64,000 nucleotides of DNA from Ananas comosus (taxonomy: Eukaryota > Streptophyta > Magnoliopsida > Poales > Bromeliaceae). Shown here in pieces: positions 12,446-23,084 of this stretch (position 1 is its first letter; the number at the start of each line of letters is the position of its first letter). A program made the translations under genes and the position numbers. The notes below the pieces were generated by a model. The model saw only the letters and a list, made by a program, of their open reading frames with translations. It was not told the origin of the DNA and did no database searches. Location: contig NC_033630.1 of the NCBI RefSeq assembly GCF_001540865.1, forward strand, positions 1,273,147 to 1,337,146, read 5' to 3'.

Positions 12446-12775
12446 GTCTCTATAAAAGTCTTATGTTTTCAAATATATCCCCTGATTTGTTACTGTTAGA
12501 GAACCGTTAGAGAACTGTTTATAATTTTAATTTTGTTATCACAAATATATCCCTCCAAAAGTCATACTAGTATAATATAAAGGGTAAAAATGTTAAAAAT
12601 TAACTAGGGTTAAATATTTAATATATGGTTAACTAACTTTTTTCTAACGGATTCTAACGACAGAAATATATTTAAAAATATCATAACTTTTGCAGGAACA
12701 ACATATAAAAATTAAACTTTGTAGGGATATATTTACTATTCGCTATATTTGCAGAAACATGTATGAAATTAATCC
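12090..12775. mobile_element. Mutator-type MITE, copy 1, with nested foldback
   Basis: The ends are GGGTTAATTTCAT and ATGAAATTAATCC, with arms complementary for about 60-100 bp (AACATATAAAAATTAAAC on the right). A perfect 9-bp target duplication, AAAATTATA, lies at 12081-12089 and 12776-12784. Nine base pairs is the Mutator/MULE signature. A second inverted-repeat element (12153-12415) has inserted within it. No transposase is encoded. Confidence 0.85.
12153..12415. mobile_element. Small foldback MITE nested in the Mutator element
   Basis: Left arm AGGGCTACTGTGCTATTAGGA pairs with right arm CTCCTAATAGCACGGTAGCCCT; inner parts also pair (CTTTCTAACCACCTATC with GATAGGTGGTTAGAAAG). It is bordered by (TA)n on the left and (CT)n(TA)n on the right. 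The end sequence resembles the GGCTACTATACTATT ends of the element at 13736. Confidence 0.75.
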
Positions 12776-13419
12776 AAAATTATATGATTGAACTATTATT
12801 TACTATAATTTATAAAATTGACAAAAAAAAAAAAAAGAGGTGCTTAAAATTTATTGATTCTGGCTTGGCCCCTAAATGCAGCATTAATACCTGATCTTAT
12901 CCGTTTCCTATTGAATTGCGAGGGCCCACATGTTTGTTAGTTGGTAAATTGAATAACTAGAGAAGTGAAGCAGCACCACCAAAAGATCACATTTAGCCGA
13001 CATGATACTAGTTAGAGGCTCTGAAAAGTAATTGATGTAACATTTAACTCATCCTACCCAGGCCTAGTTTGATAATACGGTAATTAAAATTATTATTTTT
13101 ATATTATAAACAATTAAAAAATAAAAAAAATAAAAAAAATTGTATTGTAAAATTACGATTGCAACCATTATCAGAAAAATATTGACTACATACTTTTCTA
13201 TAGTATAAAAGTAATATATTTAGCCATCAAATTATCAAATTAGGCTATAATAGAAACCAAAACACTAGTAAATACGAGGGTTTTAAAAATCCAACTAAAT
13301 TGACTGAATTTGGTGGTCCATAAACTGTGGTGAGATGAAACAGACAAATAAATTCCAGCAAATGCTGATTGTTGGGCTCAGACCTGGAGCCTTTGAGGTG
13401 TAAGTGGGAAAACTAGCCC

Positions 13420-13420
<1 letters not shown>

Positions 13421-13473
<53 letters not shown>

Positions 13474-13735
13474 GTGTGTGTCTAGCTACTAACTTTTATG
13501 AGTATAGTTTTTTTTGTACTCATTAGTTTTAACCTTTAGATTTACTCTTTTGACCATTTTCATCCGTTAGATTATACTATTCAACCAACTACTCACTCAA
13601 TCATAAAAAACTACTATCATCTTAACAGCGGACTACTATTATCCTAACCACACATTCTTTTATCAAACGGTCAAAAATTTATGAGTATAAAAGAATTTAT
13701 ACTTATAAAAATATAATAACTCTAGTCTATATGTA
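13421..13735. repeat. (TA)n(GA)n microsatellite and short foldback relative
   Basis: (TA)10 runs into (GA)15 at 13421-13470. It is followed by a short inverted-repeat segment (about 13478-13727) whose arms carry TTTTATGAGTATA and TTATGAGTATAAA and whose ends resemble TAGCTACT / AATAACTCTAGT. It is probably a diverged member of the ACTAT..TATGAGTA foldback group. Confidence 0.5.
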
Positions 13736-14279
13736 GGGTCCGGCTACTATACTATTATGAGTACGATCGCCTTCCTGCTCATAAGTTATTTTCGATGATA
13801 GAGCTTTCGAATCAACGATTCACACCGTTAAACGTTATTTACAATATTTAAAACTTCTATAAATCAAATTTTATAATTTTTTGACATCATTTACCTTACG
13901 ATCAAGAGTCACAAATTTGACAATTTTTAACGGCCGGTATGGATACTTGCTAGTTTAACGGTGTAAAAGAATCGGAATTTGTTGAATTTTTTATAGAAAA
14001 TTCTATTCACTACATAGATAAAGATCAATAACTCCGATCTTGAATTGAATGATCTAATCATCCTTTTGTAGAACGTCGTTTGATTTTGACCGTTCATTTT
14101 ATGCCCACTTGATGGACTTTATTATGATTTCGAAAATTTACGAAATTTATTTTCTAGAAGTTTCAAATACTCTAGATCATATTTAACGGAGTGGATCGTC
14201 GATTCGGAAGCTCTATTATCGAAAACAACTTATAAGTACGAGGGCTTCAATACTCATAATAGTATAGTAGCCATGACCC
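13736..14279. mobile_element. hAT-type foldback MITE with 8-bp target duplication
   Basis: The ends are GGGTCCGGCTACTATACTAT and ATAGTATAGTAGCCATGACCC. A perfect 8-bp duplication, TATATGTA, lies at 13728-13735 and 14280-14287, which suggests the hAT superfamily. The arms are complementary over most of the 544 bp, around a centre near 14010. Words such as ACTCTAGATCATATTTAACGG recur in the elements at 22545 and 33890. It has no coding capacity. Confidence 0.8.
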
Positions 14280-14289
14280 TATATGTAAT

Positions 14290-15400
14290 AGTAAATTAAC
14301 AATTATAATTTAGGCATGGAGCCTTTGCAGTCAAATTCAAGTTGTGAAATCATCAGTAGATATGAAAGGGGAATTTATAAGATGATATTAGAAAAAGAAA
14401 AAAAATCACATGGTAAAATATAAAACATTAAGTTCAGTGGTGCAACTTGATTTAAAATTTTAATTGAATTTGGTTAAAATTTTCATCTAAAATATAGATC
14501 CAAACAAATTCTTCGTCTCCAAATAATGTTTCGGGACAAGTCCAAGTATATTATTCTAACAAACCAGGTTAACATTCCCATTTTACGCCGATAGTTTAAA
14601 AAGAAAAATAATTTTTATTAAATTATTTTAACTCTAAGAAATATAAATTTTGGTTTCTAATTTGATTGTGACTTAGCTCAACAGATATTTGACTATCTTT
14701 TCTTTAAATTTTTTTCATGTATTCAATCACTAATCAATATGCTTATGCCTCAAAATATGACCCTCCGTAATTGGACAAAATATACTATTTAAAATCAAGA
14801 TAAGAAGATATCATTATTTTTGAATGGTAAAGAATACATTAGTTTACGATATTATTGTAGCATTGATTAGTCTAATAAAGTTTTTTTTTTAATAAATAGC
14901 AACTAGAACCTTCTGTATACGGCCTTGCCTTTAATTTATGGAAAATGCTACATTATTTTTCCAATTTTAAAAATCTCTTGAACCTTTTTTTGAAACATTT
15001 AAAAAATAAATAATGTGAAATTTTTTTTGATTAATATTATACGCGCGTGTTTATACTCTATTATCAATATAAAAATACTCTGAAAAAAATAAAATATTAA
15101 AAATGAAGGGAGAATTTCAAAGAAGAGCAAAGTTGAGGGTGTTTCGGTGCATTTTTACCTAATAATTTCCGCCCCCGTCCCGAACGTGCCTGTGAGACCT
15201 TCTCCCACCTCTTCGTCTCTTTCCCATTTTGTTAGGGCAAAAATAAGAGGATTAAGAACTATCCACAACGAACCCCCTCCCCTCTTCTCCCTCCTCAGTT
15301 TCCAAACCCTAATCCTCCGATCCCCATCTCCTGAGGAGATCCCAAACTCCTCCGATCTCGCGCTCGGGTGGGTGGGGACTGGGGAGGGGGCGAGGGGGGA
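14290..15400. other. Intergenic stretch and PRA1F upstream region
   Basis: AT-rich non-coding DNA up to about 15120, then a sharp rise in GC that marks the 5' leader of the PRA1F gene. An in-frame upstream ATG exists at 15147 but the predicted extension is low-complexity and unlike the family. I see nothing else. Confidence 0.6.
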
Positions 15401-15401
15401 G

Positions 15402-15995
15402 ATGACGACGTACGGCACGATACCGACCTCTTCGTCCCCCGGGGGGGCGGGGTCGCCCCTCGGCTTCATCTCGCGGGCGAAGGAGCGCGGCTACTCGGCG
15501 CTGGCGACGCGGCGGCCGTGGCGGGAGATGGCGGATCCGCGCGCCTTCGGGTTCCCCCTGAGCCTCGGCGAGGCCTACCTCCGGATCCGCACCAACCTCG
15601 CCTACTTCGCCATGAACTACGCCATCGTCGTCCTCGTCGTCGTCTTCCTCAGCCTCCTCTGGCACCCGATCTCCCTCATCGTCTTCATCGCCGCCATGAT
15701 CGCGTGGCTCTTCCTCTACTTCCTCCGCGACGAGCCCCTCGTCCTCTTCGGCCGCACCATCAGCGACACCATCATCCTCGCCGTCCTCGCCGTCGTAACC
15801 CTCGTCCTCCTCCTCCTCACCAACGCCACCCTCAACATCCTCGTCTCCCTCCTCGTCGGGCTCCTCGTCGTCGTGGCGCACGCCGCGCTCAGGAAGACGG
15901 AGCATCTCTACATGGAGGAGGAGGCGGCGGGCCCAGGTAGGTGGTACACGTCGATCGGAGAAGGGAGCAAACCATCGACCTCCTCCCGATCCTAG
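15402..15995 (+). CDS. PRA1F: PRA1 family protein, clade F (prenylated Rab acceptor)
   Basis: A 197-residue integral membrane protein of the secretory and endosomal pathway. PRA1 proteins bind prenylated Rab GTPases and help sort them to membranes at the ER and Golgi. The start MTTYGTIPTSS matches the F clade as I remember it, which settles the ATG at 15402. Core motifs are SRAKERGYSALATRRPWREM, then LRIRTNLAYFAMNYA leading into paired hydrophobic segments, the central FLYFLRDEPLVLFGR loop, a second hydrophobic pair with LLLLTNATLNI, and a cytosolic tail HAALRKTEHLYMEEEAA. It is a single very GC-rich exon, as is usual for this clade. No defects are visible. The clade assignment is from memory and could be checked by alignment. 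Confidence 0.95.
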   Translation: MTTYGTIPTSSSPGGAGSPLGFISRAKERGYSALATRRPWREMADPRAFGFPLSLGEAYLRIRTNLAYFAMNYAIVVLVVVFLSLLWHPISLIVFIAAMIAWLFLYFLRDEPLVLFGRTISDTIILAVLAVVTLVLLLLTNATLNILVSLLVGLLVVVAHAALRKTEHLYMEEEAAGPGRWYTSIGEGSKPSTSSRS

Positions 15996-17783
15996 GGTTT
16001 CGTCCCCTCCGATCTCGCACACTCTTCTTCTTCCTCCCCCGTGTATCGTAAATCGCCATTACTGTGTATTGTGTATGCTCCTTTTGCAATTCGATCCGTG
16101 TGTTCTCCATTTTAGGGCCTTTGTTTGGATGGCGAGTGAGTGGTGATTCAAATTTGTTCTGTGGCTAAAATTTTGTTGCTCTGGTTTGTGTTGATCGTGG
16201 CGATCAATTTAATTTAAAATTTGGGGTAAATTTCAAGGGGTTGAGTTGATGAGATTGGAGGAGATTGCGTATAACTACAAGTTAAACGAAAGCTAATTAG
16301 ATGATTTGATCGGGAAACCTATGTTTTGAAACTCCGCAAAAGTTTAAATGTTTTATTCATTCTTAAAAATTTTAGTTGAGTTGATTGTAGCTAAAACTAA
16401 AAGAGGAAAAAACAATATTTCGACGAATAAGAAGATAAATTACGATTGGAAGCAGTTGAACACTAGAGGCTGAGATCTGAGAGCAGTTAGTGGCGCGGCG
16501 CTGCTCTGCTCTGCAAATAATTAAATGCAGCTGGCATGGGCGTGGACTTGCTCGCTGGAGAGAGAAGTTATTGCAGCGGAGTGGGGGGGCAGCTACTGCT
16601 GTAATCAGCCCTCTTCTTGGATGTCGTTTTGACATTGGATAAATTTCAATTTATCATCATGCGGCACAATATAGCGTATATCCTTTATTTTATTACTGTA
16701 TAGTTCAAAAATTATATCTAGTTATTCTGTAATTTTAGTTTTTGTTAATATAAAAACTTATTGTCAAATTAAATACAGTCATATGATTTTCAAAAAAGTT
16801 TACTTTATTATGCTATTTGATGGGTTTTTTTTTTTGTTAAAACAAATTGCACCTGCATTACCCAATGGATCGAGCACGATGGGTTTTTGTGAGGAGTTAG
16901 CATGTTGATTGGCTCAGACCGAACTGAACAATACTATCCGAAGTGGAGTGTACATCTTATACCGCATTTATTTAATGACTATTATATTTCTCAATCTGGC
17001 GATGTATGACTAAATTTTTACCATCAATTGTGGGCAATTTTGGAAATAGACCCAGAAGTTTGTTCTTGCTTAGTTTAACACTTTTTTTAAAAAAACTTTT
17101 ATGCGTTTTGATTTAATTCCTTATTTTATATTGGTTGATTTATAGAGAATTATTCTTCCAAATTAAAGATATTTTTGGGAGGTAAAAAAAAAAAAAGTAG
17201 ATCCACACAATTCAAAGGATTATGATTTTTTTTTTTTTTTTTTTGGGGGCACTTAGGGNATTTCAAATGGGATATCGTTTAGGGGGGTCGGCGTATATTT
17301 TTACCAAACTATCCGACGCGGAGATCCTTCGATCGATTCGTGCACGGGGGGAGAAGCTGCTACCATTTTTAGGGTTTCGGAGCATCGGATTTCGCGGAGA
17401 TTCCATCGGATTTGGCGATTCTGAGGTCGCTTTTTCTCTGTGATTTTGGGGCAAAAATGTGTACTTGAGCTCGATATTGGTGTTACGATCTACTTGGTTG
17501 TTTCAGATCTATGCAAAGATCACGGATTAGAATTTTTTTTTTTTTTTTTTGTTCCGAGTTTTTTGATGTGTTAATGTTTCAATTTTATGCCCAAAGGTGT
17601 AACCTTTTTTGTTTTCTGGAAGGAATTAATTTTGGATTTAGCTTGATTCAGATGTTTATACGTGCTCAAGGCCTCTTTGTTTAGATCTGAGGGCTATAAT
17701 CTCCGGATTATGCGTTGCTACAGCAAATGCAGGTTCGTGGAATGCTCAATTCCTTTGTGCTTTGTTGATCTCTAAATGTTTTG
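15996..17783. other. Intergenic stretch and OCTOPUS-like gene leader
   Basis: From 15996 comes the 3' end of the PRA1F gene, then non-coding DNA. A poly-T run and a single N lie at 17228-17259. GC-richer sequence at 17270-17445 with AGGGTTTCGG is the likely 5' leader of the next gene. The N here shows no duplication on its flanks. Confidence 0.55.
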
Positions 17784-19061
17784 ATGGACCGCGAAAATGA
17801 CGGCTCTACGAGGTGCCAGAAACACCCTACTGAGATCTTCACTGGTTTCTGTCCTTCTTGTTTGGTGGAGAGGTTGTCTACGGTCGGCACGAGCAACTCC
17901 AGGAGCGAGATCGTAGAAGAGATCTCAACAGAGATCTCAGTTGCGTCCCCCGTTGCCGAGGAGAAGAAGCGCGGCGAAATCAGGCGTAAAAAGACCCTCC
18001 TTTCGCTGTTTCAGTTGGATGATGTTGTTGATAATGGCGTGAATGAGGAATCTCTGAGGAAAGAGGTAGAGAGCTCGAGAATTGGGAACAATGGTGCCAG
18101 TTGCTCTGAAGCAGCCCCGTCGGGGAATGTTGCGGCTGATGAGAAGATAATGGTTGCTTTGGATGAGCGGAAATTGAACGGAAAAGGCATGCTGTATTGG
18201 TTGAGCTCGATTTTGCCAAGGAAGGGATTGACACGGGAGAAAGTGAATACTTCGAACGATGGCCGATCGCAGGAAAGGTGTTCAATTGATCGCCCAAGAG
18301 AAACGCCGTTGGAAAGAAAGCCTAGTTTCCGGTATTCTTGTGACTGGATGGTGTGCCGAGAGTCGAGAAGGGGCTCATGGGAACTCCCTAGGCGTTCGTG
18401 GGATGGTTCAGTGGTGAGTAGGGCACTCGCCTGCTCGTTTGCCTGCCTTGAGGAGCGAAAAGATGGGATTAGAAGTATAAAAGGAAAATTAGCGGAGGAT
18501 ATTACGAGCAGAAACCCTAACCCATCTGCTGAGAGTGGTGATACAGCCAAAGCTAATGGTCAGCCCTCGGCTGATGAATCCTCTGCGGATTTAGCTATTT
18601 CGAGAATCAATAGGAGAAAATCACACAGATGGAGCAATGTGTGGGATTGGAGTGTTACTAGCCCTTTGAGGGATATTGTAAAGAAGCGTGAGCGTGTGTT
18701 GGAGAGGTCTCTGTCCGAATCTTGGAAGGATGGGCGAAAGGATAAAATCATAGAAGCTACAGAAGCTGATAGTGGAGTGCATGTTAATGGGAACGGCTCA
18801 AGTTCGTCTAGAGAGAGCCAGAGTGTGAAACGGAATGTGAATGCTGCTAATGATGATATGCAGAACCTCAAGCCTGATTGGCAAACGAAAAGAGAAAGCC
18901 GACTCGGTCGGAGTCGGAGTGTTCATTACTCCTCTCCTGGAAATGTAGATAATGGGCTGTTGCGCTTTTATTTGACACCCTTAAGAAGCAGTAGAAGTAC
19001 TAACAAAGGTAGGAGGAAAAATTCACGCTTATTTGCTAGAGGTATATTTGGGTTTTACTAA
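17784..19061 (+). CDS. OCTOPUS-like protein (DUF740 family)
   Basis: A 425-residue protein of the plant OCTOPUS / OCTOPUS-LIKE family. The founding member is a membrane-associated, polarly localised protein that promotes phloem differentiation; that role is inferred here only by family. The N-terminus carries the family signature CQKHPTEIFTGFCPSCLVERL (split here as CQKHPTEIF and TGFCPSCLVERL), with paired Cys that could bind metal. The middle is Ser- and Lys-rich and disordered-looking with conserved islands, RKPSFRYSCDWMV, RRSWDGSVV and WSNVWDWSVTSPLRDIVKKR. The C-terminus has LGRSRSVHYSSP and GLLRFYLTPLRSSR, typical of the family end. I start at the ATG at 17784. The single exon is shorter than the 550-700 residues I associate with OCTOPUS, so a LIKE-type paralogue is more likely. 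Confidence 0.88.
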   Translation: MDRENDGSTRCQKHPTEIFTGFCPSCLVERLSTVGTSNSRSEIVEEISTEISVASPVAEEKKRGEIRRKKTLLSLFQLDDVVDNGVNEESLRKEVESSRIGNNGASCSEAAPSGNVAADEKIMVALDERKLNGKGMLYWLSSILPRKGLTREKVNTSNDGRSQERCSIDRPRETPLERKPSFRYSCDWMVCRESRRGSWELPRRSWDGSVVSRALACSFACLEERKDGIRSIKGKLAEDITSRNPNPSAESGDTAKANGQPSADESSADLAISRINRRKSHRWSNVWDWSVTSPLRDIVKKRERVLERSLSESWKDGRKDKIIEATEADSGVHVNGNGSSSSRESQSVKRNVNAANDDMQNLKPDWQTKRESRLGRSRSVHYSSPGNVDNGLLRFYLTPLRSSRSTNKGRRKNSRLFARGIFGFY

Positions 19062-19393
19062 TAAGGGGCACTGTGCTTGATCTATGAGATAAAGAAAAAC
19101 TCCTGCATCCAAGAAAACCCCTTTTGCTCCTACTTTGTTGTTGTTACGAAGGATAGGTCGTCAGGACAAATTATTGACACCGCAATTGTTTGCTACGGGA
19201 AGTGCTCAGTTAATCTAAATGCTTTCTATCAAACTGAGGAAAGTTGCATCAGAGATGGAATAACTTGGTTTCAGTATTCATGGTATGTCCAAAGAGTTAT
19301 TCTTTACTGTTGTATGTTAGTATACTATGTTCAGGTTAACTCTGTAGATTAATAGGATGATATAATTGTTTACTCGACAGATAATAATGGAAA
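19062..19393. other. 3' region of the OCTOPUS-like gene
   Basis: It follows directly after the stop codon. Short open frames here have no recognisable content, so I read this as 3' untranslated sequence up to the Mutator-type MITE that inserts at 19394. Confidence 0.5.
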
Positions 19394-20209
19394 GGGTTAA
19401 TTGCATACACGTCCCTGCAAACATAATGAATTGCAGATATATCCCTGCAAAACTCAATTTCCATAAGTTGTCCCTGCAAAAGTCCTAATATATGCAGATA
19501 TATCCCTCTGGTTAGAATTTGTTAGGAAACTGTTAATTTTTTAACAGTTTTCTTGTGAAATGACCTTTTTGCCTTCACAAATATATCCCTCCAAAATATT
19601 CCCTCTTCCCCTTCTCTTTCTCTTCCTTTTCGGGCCGCCGGAGCGGACGGTGGCGGCGGGACGGCGGCGGCGGTGCGGGGTCGGGTTCGCCGGCAACGAA
19701 GAAGAGGGAAGAGAAAGAAGGAGAGGAAGAAGAAGAGGGAAGAGGAAGAAGGAGAGGAAAAGGGAGAGGAAGAGGGAAGAGAAAGAGGAAAAGGGAGAGG
19801 GTTCGCCGCCAACGCCGCCGCCGCATCTCCTCCCTCGCCGGCGACGAAGAAGAGGGAAGAGGGAGAGGAAGAAGAAGGGCGAAAAGGAAGAGGGAGAGGA
19901 AGAGGGAAGAGTAAGAAGAAGAGGGAGAGGGTTCGCTGCCGCCGCCGCATCTCCTCTCTCGCCGGCGACGAAGAAGAGGGAAGAGAAAGAAGGAGAGAAG
20001 AAGAAGAGGGTAAAATTGTCATTTCACTCATTAATTAATCATGGTTAAGTATTTTAATTATGGTTAACGAAATTTCTCTAACGGAAACTAACGGCAGGGA
20101 CATATTTGCATACATTAGGACTTTTGCAGGGACAACTTATGGAAATTAAGTTTTGCAGGGATAGATCTGCAATTCACTATGTTTGGAGGGACGTGTATGC
20201 AATTAACCC
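19394..20209. mobile_element. Mutator-type MITE, copy 2, with GC-rich core
   Basis: The ends are GGGTTAATTGCATACACGTC and GACGTGTATGCAATTAACCC. A perfect 9-bp target duplication, TAATGGAAA, lies at 19385-19393 and 20210-20218. The inverted arms extend about 130 bp (CCTGCAAAAGTCCTAATATA pairs near 20115-20135). The core, 19625-20010, is unlike the other copies: three GC-rich blocks near 19684, 19799 and 19929 repeat the order GGGTTCGCCG, CGCCGCCGCATCTCCTC, TCGCCGGCGACGAAGAAG, GAGGGAAGAG at roughly 115-130 bp spacing. Long open frames across this core are translations of the repeat. Confidence 0.9.
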
Positions 20210-20218
20210 TAATGGAAA

Positions 20219-21508
20219 AGTTTCTGTCATATGTAGTCTGTTTTCTTCACTGTTTGTTCTATAAAGTCATTATTTGAGCTTTATTTGTTTCAATATTGCT
20301 GCGATTAGCTGGGTCTATTTACATAGTTGCATGTACAATGAGCAAAAACTGATACCTTTTCTTTTCTCTTCAACCCCTCCCTCCCTTCTCTGTTTAATTA
20401 ATTCTGGCATTTCTATGTGCTAAAGCCATGAAATTCCACACAAAGTTCTCGATCAAAGACTCAGTGTGTTACATTGAACGTGAGTAATTTGTAATAGCTT
20501 TGTATTTTTGTTTCTCTGTCATACCTGGTGTTTTTTGTTTTTTTTTTGTGTGTTATAAGTTGTTTTCTGATGTAATTTTATTACCTTCTTGCTACGTCTC
20601 TATGACATGTTATGTCCGGGTGTCACTAAATAGGCCATACCTTATGCATCACTTTGATCTAGCTTACATGTATGACTTATTTTCTTGAATTTGGTCAGAA
20701 CGTCTTCATTTACGCTAAGCAATGTCTCCGACCTGGGCCCTGCTGGTAAGATTGTGTTGTGCATAGCCTTTTATGTTTCTAGGTATTATTCTAACACCAA
20801 AGTGAGATATCTGTGCTCTTTTGGTAGATTTATTGAATGCGGACATTTGCATTCTATGTCATCTTCTTGTGATAGTGGTTTGTCTTCACCATCCATGGAT
20901 AGAAAATTTTTATTTCTTTGGGGTCAAGATACTGTTGTACTATTTAGAGAAAATTAACTGTTGGTTGGAACTTGGACTAGAGAGATTGTGACGAATACGT
21001 AGTGGGTAATGGCAAGAGATTATAGAGGATCAATGATGGTATAAATCTATTTTATTCATAGTGATCACCATGGAAAGAAATTATAGAGGGTAATACAGGT
21101 AATAGAACATACTTTTACATCGCTTGATTCATCAATAGTTTGAAGTTGAATGAGATTAACAGTGATCTTCTTTAGAATTATTATGTTTCTTCTGTATAAC
21201 ATCAGTTGGCATTGTTGCTAGTTAAGAGTTTCGTATCTCAAAATCACCAGTTATATTAGTAATAACTAAGGACGATATGTAGCACAACTTTGCAAGTTTG
21301 CTCTGTATATCTGTATAGAATTGTGTATGTTTTGAGTTTAATTTTTTCAATTTTTTGCATGCCTTTAAGGAATTGTCTATTCAGAGAGGACGTAGGAACA
21401 TAACTTAGTTCTCGAACTAACCTCACTCTTAGTTAGGGTTTTTTCGAGTCCAACAGAAGATAGGAGTGAAGAGCTGATAGATGCCTTACCTGCAGATTTT
21501 AAAGGAAC
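20219..21508. other. Non-coding stretch after the Mutator MITE
   Basis: Moderately AT-rich DNA with no long coding frame that I can relate to a family. It may include far 3' sequence of the OCTOPUS-like transcript. I see nothing further. Confidence 0.4.
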
Positions 21509-21795
21509 AATTTGGGTTTGACTTGCTTTATTCATAAGGGATGTTGATTCCTTTGTTGGGTTATGTTTATTTCCTATTGTTTTCCAATCTACTTAAAGAA
21601 GAACTTTCTTGGAGATTCATAAGAGTGATTTCTTACAGAAGCTGTGCCTCACTGATCCTTACAGCTTCTGTAAGTAATCACTCTTTTGAATCTCCAAGAA
21701 GTTTCTTCATCAAGTAAATTGGAAAACAGAAGGAAACAAACATAATTCAGAAAGGGGATCAGCATTACTCTTCTGAATCAAACAGGTCAAATTGA
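21509..21795. repeat. Long near-perfect hairpin, ~135-bp arms, 15-nt loop
   Basis: The left arm 21509-21645 is complementary to 21661-21795 with roughly 85 percent matching by eye. The tip stem is CTTACAGAAGCTGT with its complement ACAGCTTCTGTAAG around the loop 21646-21660. Longer matched blocks include TTCTTGGAGATTC and GTTTTCCAAT. There are no obvious target duplications. It could be a foldback MITE or a young inverted repeat able to form a hairpin RNA. Confidence 0.8.
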
Positions 21796-22068
21796 CATGT
21801 GCAAGGTTTGGGATTACTTATGATCCTGTACACAGTGATAAAATGCAAGCTTCAAATTGAAGCAAAATCATATGCAAGAGCGTGATTGAGACACAAGGTA
21901 AAGCGCAAGTGCGCAAGGGTGGCCTTTGTAATTTAGCAATTTTATTATACAGCAGAATCAATGCATTAGCGGGCGAATAAATAGTCGATACAAAGATTTA
22001 TCAAGGACTACTATATGATTGGAGTCAAATCAATTAGTTTTATTTGTTAGCTTTTTCAATTGTTGCAG

Positions 22069-22200
22069 AGTAAACCAGATTTGACCCTACAGATTCAACC
22101 TTCCGTTGATGTTTCATTTGAGGATTTCCAGCAGCAGCAACATATTCCAATTGATAGAGCTGAAATTGGGCAGGAGAAGGTGGGGTTTCAGGTCCCCTGA
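22069..22200 (+). pseudogene. Orphan exon-like fragment (43 codons and stop)
   Basis: After a pyrimidine-rich tract and TTGTTGCAG, an open frame begins SKPDLTLQIQPSVDVSF, continues EDFQQQQHIPIDRAEIG and ends QEKVGFQVP-stop at 22200. It has normal codon use and protein-like composition, unlike surrounding frames. PDLTLQI recalls the PDLSLQIS motif of some GARP/KANADI-type factors, but that is only a resemblance. No upstream exon is evident. It is probably a gene fragment, or a last exon whose partners I cannot see. Confidence 0.3.
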
Positions 22201-22544
22201 TTCAGTAACTTAGTCTGGGCCTAACAATTCAATTTAGGCTCATTTAGATTCAAGCTATAGGTTGTTTCACCTTAACCCCACTGAAATTGAACCTGAAATT
22301 TCTAAAACTTGCCTTTTTCATCTATTAGAGATTTAACATCTTTTCACCTGGTTGGATGATTATGACTAATTTATGAAGTTTGGATGTTTTCTTAACTTTT
22401 GAAGTGGATCAAATCACAATCTTGGTAATTTGAACAATAGATTCTTTGGAAGTTCTAATATCAAAGCAGTGAATAGCTATTGTGCTTGCAATCATGAGAA
22501 TGGCATTTTTTGAGAAAGTCCCATTTTTTCTCGAGTAGGCTATT

Positions 22545-23055
22545 GTGCTTTTATGAGTATGGAGGTCTTCGTTCCCGTAACTTGTTTTATATAATGAGAC
22601 TTCCGAATCGACAATCAATTCTGTTAGATTTGATCTAGGGTATTTAAAATATTTAAAAATATGATTTTTTTGATATCATTTACCTAGTGTTTAAAAGGGT
22701 TTAATATCAATAATTTTAATGGTTAATGTGAGTTGTTTACTAGTTTGACTGTGTATAGATTTTCAAATCAAATAAAATTTTGAGAGAAAAATTTTTAATT
22801 ATTAACAGCAAAATTAATATTTCTGATCTAAAATTTTGATATTATATTATTACTTTTTGTGAGATTGTTATTTTCGGTCAATGGTTTTGAGCCATTTATG
22901 TAACCGATATTAAAAAATCGTAAAATTTATTTTTAAAATACTTCAAATACTCTAGATTAAGTTTGCTATAGCTGATTGTCAATTCAAAAATTCTATCATA
23001 GAAAATAATTTAGGAGTATGGAGGCTTTTGTGCTCCTAAAATCATAGTAGTCCTA
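22545..23055. mobile_element. Foldback MITE, same group as 13736
   Basis: Left arm TATGAGTATGGAGGTCTTCG pairs with the right-side AGGAGTATGGAGGCTTTTGT only loosely, but the inner arms pair well: AGATTTGATCTAGGGTATTT on the left with ACTCTAGATTAAGTTTGCTA on the right. The interior TTTTGATATCATTTACCTAG matches the elements at 33890 and 13736. The right end is followed by CATAGTAGTCCTACT. Boundaries are approximate. Confidence 0.6.
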
Positions 23056-23084
23056 CTCTTTTTTCTTTTTTTTTTTTTTGGTTA

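Noticed and set aside
15147..15401. 85-residue upstream extension of PRA1F
   Set aside because: Clade F proteins begin MTTYG as I remember them, matching the ATG at 15402.
19522..20048. Arg/Glu- and Ser/Leu-rich open frames
   Set aside because: They are translations of the GAAGAG minisatellite in the Mutator-type MITE.
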